Part shown: positions 13,839 through 22,455 of the stretch, in pieces
How positions within the stretch are numbered: position 1 is the stretch's first letter
Layout: the number at the start of each line of letters is the position of its first letter
Assembly: GCA_045593005.1 (NCBI GenBank)
Contig: JAZNVV010000035.1
Span: forward strand, 1 to 25,075
Length of the DNA: 25,075 nucleotides
Source: UBA11475 sp045593005
GTDB lineage: Bacteria > Bacillota > Clostridia > Christensenellales > Borkfalkiaceae
Direction: 5' to 3'
Position numbers and translations under genes: made by a program
Notes under the pieces: generated by a model
Seen by the model: only the letters and a program-made list of their open reading frames with translations
Database searches by the model: none
What the model was told of the DNA's origin: nothing

Positions 13839-14459
13839 TCATCTTTTAGAAGACACAATTTTAATCAAAGAGTCAACTGCATTTTCTATTTCACGCTTTT
13901 GTACTTTTTCTCCGTTTTGTGCTTTATCTAAAATTTGCTCTGCTTTTTGAGCATCAGCACGTTCTAAACTTGTTGATGATTTCCTCTTTGCGCCAAGCGT
14001 TAATTGCTTTGCTCCGTCAAAATCAAATCCTCCTTTGGTCAAAGTTTCGGTATCACGGTGCTGTAAAACCGTACCATTTTCCATTTTTGAACTTTTTTCC
14101 TTAATCACTAAATCTGTCTGCCTTTCTTCGCTCAAATTTCTAATAAGCAAGCGCGCCTTTTCACTTTCCATTTCAACTTTATCATAATTATTTTGCTCGT
14201 AAAACAACGTTAAAATCACACTACCAACAAGTTGTAAAAACGCTTGAAAAAAACACCCCGACAATATGTTATAAATTGTAAAATTTTCAACAGCAAAAAA
14301 TACCGATAGTTCACAAAATACAACGGCAAAATAAAACGTTACGTTGAGTAAATATAGTTTTGAGTGGGAAAGGTTATTAATACGCACGTGCGTGAAAAAC
14401 ATTATAAAATATATAGCAGTTATTACAAAAAACGGCAAAACAACAGTTAAATAAAACAT
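13839..14459 (-). CDS. Three-helix membrane protein of unknown function
   Basis: The 206-aa protein has about three membrane helices in its first 90 residues (YLTVVLPFFVITAIYFIMFF, LLNVTFYFAVVFCELSVFFA, then one around AFLQLVGSVILTLFY). A charged tail of about 115 residues follows, rich in Lys, Glu and Ser and probably cytoplasmic and partly disordered. I recognise no family. The ATG at 14459 follows CGGAGG at good spacing. It starts only 25 bases after the addA terminator and I see no promoter in that gap, so it may depend on read-through from addBA. The gene ends in TGA (13841-13839), so TGA is used as a stop codon here. The next gene downstream also encodes an unrecognised membrane-anchored protein. 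Confidence 0.8.
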   Translation of the reverse strand: MFYLTVVLPFFVITAIYFIMFFTHVRINNLSHSKLYLLNVTFYFAVVFCELSVFFAVENFTIYNILSGCFFQAFLQLVGSVILTLFYEQNNYDKVEMESEKARLLIRNLSEERQTDLVIKEKSSKMENGTVLQHRDTETLTKGGFDFDGAKQLTLGAKRKSSTSLERADAQKAEQILDKAQNGEKVQKREIENAVDSLIKIVSSKR

Positions 14460-14483
14460 ATAAACCTCCGTAAAAATAGTAAC

Positions 14484-14514
14484 AAAAAAGACGACACGAA
14501 ATATGTCGTCTTTT
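14484..14514 (-). terminator. Terminator after addA
   Basis: An 11-bp perfect stem AAAAGACGACA/TGTCGTCTTTT (14486-14496 with 14504-14514) with a 7-base loop runs into T6 on the minus strand (14489-14484). It starts 14 bases after the addA stop. Confidence 0.92.
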
Positions 14515-14528
14515 ATCCATTATACGTT

Positions 14529-17500
14529 TTATACGTCGGTTTCTATAATTTCACCAGAAAGCAAATTAACTAAAAACATTTTTTCAACTTTTATGTTAAG
14601 AGAAATTTCTACAGCGTACTTATAAAGTCGCAACTGTTTTGCGTACGTTTTAATTAAAGCCTCCTTGCCTTTTGAAGAATATTTATAATCAATTATGTAA
14701 GCGCTGTCGCCGTCTATTGCCAAAAGGTCTATTACGCCCTGCAACAAAACCTTTTCATTTGAAAGCGTATCTTCTATAACTTCTTTTGCAGGCACTTTGC
14801 ACACAAAATACTGCTCTTTATATAGTTTGAATTTTGTTAAGTCGTTAAAAAGTGGCGAACAAGCAATTTTCTTTACACCAGATAAATCTAATGAAGATAA
14901 CTCTTCCTTTGAAACAACGCCATTAAGCGTAAGCCTATCAATTTCGCTTTCAAAGTCGGTTGCCTTTTTAAAATCATAGTTTTCCATGATTTTATGGACA
15001 AGCGTGCCTTCTTCAGCAGATGGTGCATTTTTTATAACGTATTTTTCGTCCTCTGTTAAAAAGTCTTTAATACGGTCGTCCTTTTTGTCTTCTTTTGAAA
15101 GGTTTGCAGTAACCGAAGTTTTTAAAATAAGCGTAGTTTCTTCCTCGTGTGGATATACGAAGTTAAGATTGCTCTTAACTTTTGCGATACTTATTTCATC
15201 ACGTTCACCAACAACAACTTCTTTAGTCTGCTTTTCGGCAAAATTTTTAGCAAGCGTTCTTGCGTCGGTTATAGTTCTTTCAAAATCGGCAGGAATAAAA
15301 TCAATAGGTCGCTCTGCATCTATTATCGGCAAAACAACTTTCTTTAATTGCTGTTCAAGCGAAATCATATGTAGTGAATATTTCGCCCTTGTAGTCGCAA
15401 CGTAAAACAATCGGGCCTCGTCGCGCTGTTGTTTAGTCGTAATACGATAACGGAAATATTCCCTTAAAATATTAGTAGACACAGTTCTGTTTTTATCGTC
15501 GTAGGTCATAAGTGATATACCAACGTCACGGTCAAACAAGACCTTTTCGCGAAGTTCCGTCACGTTAAATTTCTTTTCAAGCCCGATAATTATAACTACC
15601 GGATATTCAAGACCTTTCGACTTATGTGAAGTTATTATCGTAAGAGCATCACCACCAGCCGTTTCACTTAAACAAAAACTGTTAGGACTGTTTTTTACCT
15701 TGTATAAAAAGTCGTCCACTGAAAGTGGTATGCCGTTTGAAACACTTTCCGACAAGAAAACTTCTAAACATCTTTCCCTTTCGTCTGGAAGTGGCTTTAT
15801 AAGGGTATACGCCATAAGGTTTTTATCGCGAATAACGTTTTCTAAAGCCGTTTTTGCGCCCTTAAAGTCAGCAATCACACGTTGCTCTTGCAAATATTTA
15901 TCAAAACTTTTAACCTTGCTTGAAAGTTCGCCTTCACCATTTAAAAGTTTATCATAGCCGATTAATAACCTTTTAGCGTTTCTATCGCTGACGTTGGCAA
16001 TTCCAGCAATTTCAGCAATTTCGCTTGCAGTAAAATTGCCTATCGGACTTAACATACAAATTGCGAGTGGAATTTCCTGCTGTTTACAAGATAAAACTTC
16101 TAAATAATTGACTAAAAGTTTTATTTCTTTATTTTCAAGAACGTTTTTTTCAAGTTCTGAAACAACCCTTATACCGTCTTTTGCAAGTTCTTTTATTAAT
16201 AACGACAAACCTGCCGAACGCTGACGACACAATATAGCGATATCTTTAAGTTCGACCTTTTTCATCGTCTTTGACTTCATATCGTAATAAGTGTCGTTAA
16301 GTTCTTGTAAAATAATTTCCTTGACCTTTAAAGCTACGTAGTCCCCGTCTTCCGTTTCCGTTTTTTGCGCCTCTTTAACAATATCGTAAGTTTTAGCGTC
16401 GTCAAATTGTTTTTCTTGTTTTGGAGAATATAAAACGTGTAAAGACGCCCTGCCGTCGCCACCACCGTCGTAACTGCCACCAGGCAAAAGTCTTGCCGAA
16501 GTTTTATAGTCGACACCGTAATCGTCTTTTGTCATTACGTTATCGAATATTTTATTTACGGCGTTGATAACGGCGTTTGATGAACGGAAATTGTGGTTGA
16601 GCCATATTGACGTGCCAGTCTTTGACATTTTATCGTATTTTTCTTCAAAAAGTTTACTGTTGCAACCTCTAAACCCGTATATGCTCTGCTTAACGTCGCC
16701 GACCATAAATTCGTTGTTGTTTGCAATTTTAGTGAAAATTTCGTCCTGCGTGCCGTTCACGTCTTGATATTCGTCAATAAACACGTACTTATACTTACTC
16801 TTTATTTCGTCGCAAACTTTATCATTGTTTAATAGTTGCAACGCAAAACGCTCCACGTCGTGAAATTCAAATTTATTCTCTTCCCTTTTTAATCGGTCGT
16901 AAACTTCTTCAAAAGCAAGCGTTAAATCTTTTATAACGCAAAAATCTTCTTGCGTGGCAAGAACTTTTTCTCTCGTTTTATCTTCACTCTCCACTACTAA
17001 AAAGGCATCGTTTAATTTTTTTATCACGCTATCACGATACTTTGTAAATTCGTCTTTGACGGCTTTTGCCTCGTCGTCAAGATTTTTTACGGTTGGTAAT
17101 GAAAACGGCAACTTTATTTTGACGTTAGCATACTCGTATAAACTGTTTGCACCGATAAAACTACTTAAATATTCAACGACGGCGTCGGTGTAGTCTTGAT
17201 ATTTTTCAACTCCTAACTCTACCCACTTATCCCTAAATATTTTAAAGCCCCTTATTGCCTTAAAAAGCCGTTCTTCAATGGCTGTTTTATATCCGTCCTC
17301 AATAAACGAAAGTCCCGTTTTCGTGTATACGTTGTCAGTCAAATCTAACCATTTGCTTAAACTTGCCTCACTACTTCCATATAAATAAATTGATAAAATT
17401 TTATCCCTTAAATCTCTGTCGCTACGCTTTTTTGAAAAGCGTGAAACCGTCTTTAAAAATCTTTCGTCACCACTAGAATAGAACTTATCGAAAACTTCAC

Positions 17501-17924
17501 TTAACGCATCTTCGGTCAATTTCTTTTTGTCGATATCAGATAAAATTTCAAAATCTCTACCTATGCCCAGTTCGTAAAAATATCTTTTAGCAAGACGGGA
17601 GCAAAACGCGTCTATAGTGCAAATATCAGCCATAGGCAAATCTAAAAGTTCTGCCTTAAATTTCTTTTCACCACTATTGATACTTTCAATTAACGCCTCT
17701 GCTAATTTTTCACGCATTTCAAAAGCAGCCTTGTCGGTAAAAGTTACTGCCAAAAGCTCGTTAACGCCCATCTTGCCTTCTCTTATTAATCTTATAATTC
17801 GCTCAATCATAACGAACGTTTTGCCACTGCCAGCCGACGCCGAAACAAGAACGTTACTGCCGTCCATATCGTATATTGCGTGTCTTTGTTCGCTTTTTAA
17901 TTGAAATTTTCTATTTTCAGACAT
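14529..17924 (-). CDS. addA: ATP-dependent helicase/nuclease subunit A
   Basis: This 1131-aa protein is the UvrD-like helicase and nuclease subunit of AddAB, which resects double-strand breaks and loads RecA. Walker A ASAGSGKT is at 29-36; Walker B IDEYQD has D384-E385. Other helicase motifs are VGDVKQSIYGFRG, LNHNFRS, ITSHKSKGLEYPVVII and FYVATTRAKYSLHM. The C-terminal RecB-type nuclease is intact: H in EGTLVHKIMENYD, D in GVIDLLAID, D1079-Y-K1081 in IIDYKYS, and QLRLYKYAV. It is somewhat shorter than the B. subtilis protein (about 1230 aa). Its ATG lies one base after the TAA of addB, so translation is coupled. A strong terminator follows. Confidence 0.97.
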   Translation of the reverse strand: MSENRKFQLKSEQRHAIYDMDGSNVLVSASAGSGKTFVMIERIIRLIREGKMGVNELLAVTFTDKAAFEMREKLAEALIESINSGEKKFKAELLDLPMADICTIDAFCSRLAKRYFYELGIGRDFEILSDIDKKKLTEDALSEVFDKFYSSGDERFLKTVSRFSKKRSDRDLRDKILSIYLYGSSEASLSKWLDLTDNVYTKTGLSFIEDGYKTAIEERLFKAIRGFKIFRDKWVELGVEKYQDYTDAVVEYLSSFIGANSLYEYANVKIKLPFSLPTVKNLDDEAKAVKDEFTKYRDSVIKKLNDAFLVVESEDKTREKVLATQEDFCVIKDLTLAFEEVYDRLKREENKFEFHDVERFALQLLNNDKVCDEIKSKYKYVFIDEYQDVNGTQDEIFTKIANNNEFMVGDVKQSIYGFRGCNSKLFEEKYDKMSKTGTSIWLNHNFRSSNAVINAVNKIFDNVMTKDDYGVDYKTSARLLPGGSYDGGGDGRASLHVLYSPKQEKQFDDAKTYDIVKEAQKTETEDGDYVALKVKEIILQELNDTYYDMKSKTMKKVELKDIAILCRQRSAGLSLLIKELAKDGIRVVSELEKNVLENKEIKLLVNYLEVLSCKQQEIPLAICMLSPIGNFTASEIAEIAGIANVSDRNAKRLLIGYDKLLNGEGELSSKVKSFDKYLQEQRVIADFKGAKTALENVIRDKNLMAYTLIKPLPDERERCLEVFLSESVSNGIPLSVDDFLYKVKNSPNSFCLSETAGGDALTIITSHKSKGLEYPVVIIIGLEKKFNVTELREKVLFDRDVGISLMTYDDKNRTVSTNILREYFRYRITTKQQRDEARLFYVATTRAKYSLHMISLEQQLKKVVLPIIDAERPIDFIPADFERTITDARTLAKNFAEKQTKEVVVGERDEISIAKVKSNLNFVYPHEEETTLILKTSVTANLSKEDKKDDRIKDFLTEDEKYVIKNAPSAEEGTLVHKIMENYDFKKATDFESEIDRLTLNGVVSKEELSSLDLSGVKKIACSPLFNDLTKFKLYKEQYFVCKVPAKEVIEDTLSNEKVLLQGVIDLLAIDGDSAYIIDYKYSSKGKEALIKTYAKQLRLYKYAVEISLNIKVEKMFLVNLLSGEIIETDV

Positions 17925-17925
17925 A

Positions 17926-20900
17926 TTATTCGTCCTTTATTTTTTCCAAAACAGCGTTCATAAAATTGTTACCCATAGGCTTTTTCTTTCTAACGTATCC
18001 AGAAACGTCCTTTTCATACCCACAAATCGCTCCGTAAGGACAATATTGACAACTACTGCCTTCGCCTACTTCGTGTGGGCTTGCAATCGAAACACCATCC
18101 GACATATAATCAACGGCTTTTTCGGATAATATTTTAGCATATTTCATCCTTAATGCAAGATTTTCTTCATCAATAACGACATTAGAACTTGGTTTTGAAA
18201 TTTTAACGCCGGTAATCGCACTCTTTTCGTCAGGTAGCACGGAAGTATCCGACGCATATAAAACTTCTTCAATATTGACCGTCTTGCCGTCAAGTTGCGC
18301 AGGTTTTTCTTCATTAGCGTCAGAATAATCGTCGGAAAGTTTATAGTAATACGTCCCTGCAGGCACTCTATTTTCGTCTGAAAAAGCATTTAAATATAAA
18401 AACAACTGTAATTTTTGCCCCATGTAAAGTTCGGCGTCTTTCATCTCTGCTTTGCCAGTTTTATAGTCGACTACCCTAAAATATTTTCCATAAGTGTCTA
18501 TTCTATCAACTGCCCCACGAACTTTTGCGTTCGCCTTTTTGCCCGTAAGGTAAATAGGCTTGAACGGACTGCCGTCAAAACCAAATTTTACTTCAGCACC
18601 AAAGACGCTAAAATCGGTATTCGTCAACTGTTTATAAAGCGCAGCTGTTACTCTAAACGCCTCGCTCTTTAACCTTAAAAGAACGTTAGCCATAGTTAAG
18701 TCGTCGGCATATACAGCATATTCCGAAGTTTTAACTATATCGTCCACAATTTGCGCTGTAACTGTGTTAGAAGATTTTTCGTCGGTAATTTTACCTTCTT
18801 TAAATGCAGTCGCGTAAAGTTCAACGACAAGGTGAATAAAATTACCCGAGTTTTGTGGTTTAATTTCGCCAACTTCACGCTCGGTAAGTTTTAAACCGTA
18901 ATCCATAAAGCATCTAAACGGACAGGAATAAAACCTTTCAAGCATAGATGCAGAAACGTATTCTTTAACCATAACGTTACCCACGTTATCAAGCCTTTTT
19001 GCAAACGAAACGTCAGCGCTTTCAAGAATTTTTTGCGCCGTTTTAGTGTCGTTTGTTGCATAGTAATATGCGCTTGCACCAGAAAAGTCGTTTATAATGC
19101 CGTTTTTGAATTTACCAACTTCAATAGCAAAACGTTTGCTTGATTGCGCGCTAGTCAAATATCCGTCAACGCCACTATCAACTGCAATAACACTTTTTGC
19201 GTTTAATGCAAAAATCTTTTCAATATACATTAGCGCTTCACTTTTTTTAATAGATTTACCGTTTCTGCCCGTTGTCCAATACGATAAATACAGTTCATCT
19301 GAAAACGCTGATAAAGCCGTTACAAAAATTTCACGCTCACGGGCGTTTACAGCCCTAACTTTTGGCTCAATTATGACTTTTAATTGATGCAAACGCGAGA
19401 TGTCGTTGTCGCTTAAAACTGCAATATCTTGTTTGATTTCAGGCACAGCGCCGTTAAGCCCGACTGCAAACAAATATTTTGCCGTTGCGTTGCCACAATC
19501 TTTATATCCACCGACGTAAACGGCGTCGTTACTTTGTGGTATAATAGATATTTCCATTGCAGAAAAACCCGTTTTAAGCAATAATAAAAACTCTTTAGCA
19601 TCAAGTTTTACGTTGCCCATAAGTTTACTTAAAAAACTTAAAACTTGCTTTAGTGATTCTAACGCTTTAGAAGTATATTCTGCCTCCGACGGATCGGTTT
19701 TAGCAAAAACTTCAGCGTAAAATGAAAGGTTGTCCTTGACCATTAAGCAATCTAAAAAACCGTTGATTGCTTTTATATAATGGTCGACGTTCATCATACC
19801 GTTGCACGCTATAATGTTGCCAACAAGCCTTTTTCTCAATTCTTCAATATCAGTAACGTTATCTTCTAAATCGGTAAAGTTTTTATAAAAACCATTAAAC
19901 TTAACGTTGCGTTTAATTACAAAATTTTCAAACTTATCTATAAGATTTTTATCTTTTTCAAACAAAGGATTTTTGACAAGCGAAAGGACTGCGTCTTGCG
20001 CAAGATTTTTTCGACAAGCGTCAACGTACGATAATACAAGTTTTGCAAGTGGATGTGTTATAAAGCGCTTTTTCTTGTCAAAATAATACGGAATACAGTA
20101 ATCAGCAAAAACCTTTTCAATTATGTCGGCATAGTCGTCAGGCGTACCTACTGCTACTGTATAGTCTTTATATTTATTGCCACCTAAGACGCCTTTGTAA
20201 ATTGTTCTTGCTAAAAACTCTATTTCTTCTAAAATAGACGGGCTTTCAAAAAGTTCAACCTTATCAGTCTTAACTGCAGGCGCGTTAAACGCCTTTTCGC
20301 TATACGTTCTATTTAAGATTGCTTCGCTACATTCACTAACGTCGCCAAGCCTTTCGCTTGCAACTTTAATATTAAGGCTTGATGCAAGTGAAATAAACGC
20401 GTCTGCCGTTTCGTTAGTATAAACGCCGTCGTTAAAGCCTGCAACCAAAACAGCCGTAACGCTTTTCGCCCGTTGTAACAGCGTTGAAACAATTTCCCTT
20501 GCCTGTCTTGTCCAACTGTCAAAACCAACCAAAAAAACTTCCGTTTCAGTAATTTTATCGTCAGAAAGTAAAATTTTTGGCATAACGGATATCATATCGC
20601 TTTCGTCAAAATATCCGTTCGATAAAAACTTTTCATATTCTTCGTAAACGTATAAAAGGTCGGAAAGTTTTGCATACAAAACGCCGTCCGTTGCGTTGAT
20701 TGCGTTTAACAAATCTTCACGACTGACTTTTGCAGATTTTAGCAATGCTATGCTGTCGTATATATTTTCAGCGAGAGAAACTGTACAAGTCTTAAAACAA
20801 GAAAGTTTACCGTCTGCCTCTCCTAAAATTTTACGAATAACCATAACGGAGCCTTCTCTTGACAAAATGCCGTCAAAATCTTTATTATATTCAATATATT

Positions 20901-21096
20901 TGCCAAACGAAAAGACGTGGGTATTTAAATATCCACCCTTTATTTCGGTAATAAAAGATTCCAAAAGCATTGAGTTTTTAACCGGTGTGAATACAACTAC
21001 CGGCTTGTCAATATCACGCGAGGTTTTAGCAATCAATTTAGATGCTTCTAAAAGCGCTTGACTGTAAGATGGTACGGTGTATAATTTTGCTCTCAT
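17926..21096 (-). CDS. addB: ATP-dependent helicase/nuclease subunit B
   Basis: This 1056-aa protein is the second AddAB subunit, with an inactivated helicase fold and a C-terminal iron-sulfur nuclease. The cluster cysteines are C725 (in FYSCPFRC) and C1016, C1019 and C1025 (CQYCPYGAIC). The nuclease core has H in GNFIHLVVEL, D in RGAVDRID, D877-Y-K879 in VVDYKTGK, and QKLQLFLYL. The N-terminus begins MRAKLYTVPSYSQALLEASK and has no Walker A GxxGSGKT, unlike B. subtilis AddB. AddB normally helps recognise Chi and anchors the 5' strand nuclease. The start codon has no ribosome binding site and lies 9 bases from a consensus -10, suggesting a leaderless mRNA. It is the first gene of the addB-addA operon. 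Confidence 0.95.
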   Translation of the reverse strand: MRAKLYTVPSYSQALLEASKLIAKTSRDIDKPVVVFTPVKNSMLLESFITEIKGGYLNTHVFSFGKYIEYNKDFDGILSREGSVMVIRKILGEADGKLSCFKTCTVSLAENIYDSIALLKSAKVSREDLLNAINATDGVLYAKLSDLLYVYEEYEKFLSNGYFDESDMISVMPKILLSDDKITETEVFLVGFDSWTRQAREIVSTLLQRAKSVTAVLVAGFNDGVYTNETADAFISLASSLNIKVASERLGDVSECSEAILNRTYSEKAFNAPAVKTDKVELFESPSILEEIEFLARTIYKGVLGGNKYKDYTVAVGTPDDYADIIEKVFADYCIPYYFDKKKRFITHPLAKLVLSYVDACRKNLAQDAVLSLVKNPLFEKDKNLIDKFENFVIKRNVKFNGFYKNFTDLEDNVTDIEELRKRLVGNIIACNGMMNVDHYIKAINGFLDCLMVKDNLSFYAEVFAKTDPSEAEYTSKALESLKQVLSFLSKLMGNVKLDAKEFLLLLKTGFSAMEISIIPQSNDAVYVGGYKDCGNATAKYLFAVGLNGAVPEIKQDIAVLSDNDISRLHQLKVIIEPKVRAVNAREREIFVTALSAFSDELYLSYWTTGRNGKSIKKSEALMYIEKIFALNAKSVIAVDSGVDGYLTSAQSSKRFAIEVGKFKNGIINDFSGASAYYYATNDTKTAQKILESADVSFAKRLDNVGNVMVKEYVSASMLERFYSCPFRCFMDYGLKLTEREVGEIKPQNSGNFIHLVVELYATAFKEGKITDEKSSNTVTAQIVDDIVKTSEYAVYADDLTMANVLLRLKSEAFRVTAALYKQLTNTDFSVFGAEVKFGFDGSPFKPIYLTGKKANAKVRGAVDRIDTYGKYFRVVDYKTGKAEMKDAELYMGQKLQLFLYLNAFSDENRVPAGTYYYKLSDDYSDANEEKPAQLDGKTVNIEEVLYASDTSVLPDEKSAITGVKISKPSSNVVIDEENLALRMKYAKILSEKAVDYMSDGVSIASPHEVGEGSSCQYCPYGAICGYEKDVSGYVRKKKPMGNNFMNAVLEKIKDE

Positions 21097-21105
21097 AACT
21101 ATATT

Positions 21106-21134
21106 ATTATAAACTATATTGAAGTAAATTTCAA
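21106..21134 (-). promoter_or_regulatory. addBA promoter, predicted leaderless start
   Basis: The minus strand reads TTGAAA (21134-21129), a 17-bp spacer and TATAAT (21111-21106). Only AATATAGTT separates the -10 from the addB ATG, so the leader would be 0-3 nt. Confidence 0.8.
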
Positions 21135-21186
21135 GGGTGAATACTATACAATTACTCTCATAATTTAAAGTTTTTTAATGGTAGAG

Positions 21187-21215
21187 TTTACAATTTTAAA
21201 ATAATGTGTTAAAAT
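21187..21215 (+). promoter_or_regulatory. Promoter of the lipoprotein gene
   Basis: TTTACA (21187-21192), a 17-bp spacer and TAAAAT (21210-21215), 33 bases before the ATG. Confidence 0.75.
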
Positions 21216-21248
21216 GTTTATTGAATTTATTTTAGTTAAAAGGTTTTT

Positions 21249-22325
21249 ATGAAAAAGTTACTAATAGTTTTATTTTCTTTAATTTTATGCTTTACTGCAA
21301 TAGGTTGTTCTAACGGCAACGGTTGTTCGTGTTCGCCAGAAGACCCTGTTTCATACTACTTAAACTGGACGGGCGACGCTTTGCCAACTTATGGATATAA
21401 AGAAACGGCAACTTACACCGTTACGTATAGCGCAAATTTTAACGAAAACAATTATAACTATAAAAAAGTAGAAGATATCGGCTGTGATATAACTTTATCA
21501 GATAGTATTTATACGATAACGACGGAAGTTGTTACAAAGGACGCTTTACCTGAAAATGTAAAAAGTTACGTAGACAGTAGTTTTACTGGTAAATATTATA
21601 AAATAAAAACAGATTTATCGGTTAACCCTACTTACACAATAGACGGCAAAACGCTTTCTTTTAACGATAAAGTTTTATCGGAAGTTTATTTTTACGACGA
21701 AACTTTTGGTTTTAGCCCTATATATTCTGTTAAAAATTACGACACCACAAACGTATCACTTAACACGGAGGGCTACGCTGAAAAAATAGTTAGATACGTT
21801 TACAATACCGAAACTTTTTACGACGGTGGCGATATAACTTTTAAGATTACTCAAAATAGCGAATTGCCTGCCGACGGGGATAAAATTTCCGTTCCAAAAA
21901 TTAATACTCACAATGGTTTTAAAACGGAAGGAGATTTTAAGAAATTTATAGATAACGAAACGCTTTTATTTGCTTGTAGAAATATTTCGTTAAAAAACGG
22001 CGACAACTTAAAAGTTGCATCTCCATCTTATCTTAACGTTGAAGATATAAGCGTTTCTAACGTTACAAACAGCACTACCTACGTTACGATAGCCGTAAAT
22101 GGTGAAAGTTCAGGCGATCAAATTCCAACTGCAAGATTAGCCGTTTTAAGAACGGCTGAAAACAATACGGGTAGCCCTATCCTTTTAGATATTCAGCGCG
22201 ATACCATAACCGTTGGCGAAACAGAATATAACAATGCGTTTATGGTTAAAATGATTACTAGATTGCCATCACACGTGGGCGCACTCATATACACGTTAAA
22301 TTCAGTAGAAATTACTGCTCAATAA
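21249..22325 (+). CDS. Lipoprotein of unknown function
   Basis: The 358-aa product starts MKKLLIVLFSLILCFTAIGC, a lipoprotein signal peptide ending in the lipobox AIGC. Cys20 would be lipidated and the protein anchored on the outer face of the membrane. The segment just after it is Cys-rich (SNGNGCSCSPEDP). The remainder is rich in Thr, Tyr, Asp and Asn and looks like an all-beta extracellular protein; I recognise no enzymatic motif or named domain. The ATG follows AAAAGG. It has its own promoter and terminator, and is divergent from addBA and upstream of spoIIE without obvious functional links. Confidence 0.85.
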   Translation: MKKLLIVLFSLILCFTAIGCSNGNGCSCSPEDPVSYYLNWTGDALPTYGYKETATYTVTYSANFNENNYNYKKVEDIGCDITLSDSIYTITTEVVTKDALPENVKSYVDSSFTGKYYKIKTDLSVNPTYTIDGKTLSFNDKVLSEVYFYDETFGFSPIYSVKNYDTTNVSLNTEGYAEKIVRYVYNTETFYDGGDITFKITQNSELPADGDKISVPKINTHNGFKTEGDFKKFIDNETLLFACRNISLKNGDNLKVASPSYLNVEDISVSNVTNSTTYVTIAVNGESSGDQIPTARLAVLRTAENNTGSPILLDIQRDTITVGETEYNNAFMVKMITRLPSHVGALIYTLNSVEITAQ

Positions 22326-22344
22326 AATTATAATATAAAAAATT

Positions 22345-22376
22345 ATCGTCACCTAATTTATGGTGGCGATTTTTTA
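22345..22376 (+). terminator. Terminator after the lipoprotein gene
   Basis: A 9-bp stem ATCGTCACC/GGTGGCGAT (22345-22353 with 22362-22370, one G-T pair) and 8-base loop are followed by T6. Confidence 0.87.
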
Positions 22377-22455
22377 TTGCTACTTTTAACAAAATATACT
22401 TTTTATCGTCATTAAAAGTCTTAATATTTTCTTTTAACGCTGTTAATATGACGGT

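Noticed and set aside
13087..13950. Two plus-strand open frames opposite the unknown membrane-protein genes.
   Set aside because: They are antisense to frames with good ribosome binding sites, promoter and terminator; their Phe/Asn/Arg-rich translations look like reverse-strand artefacts.
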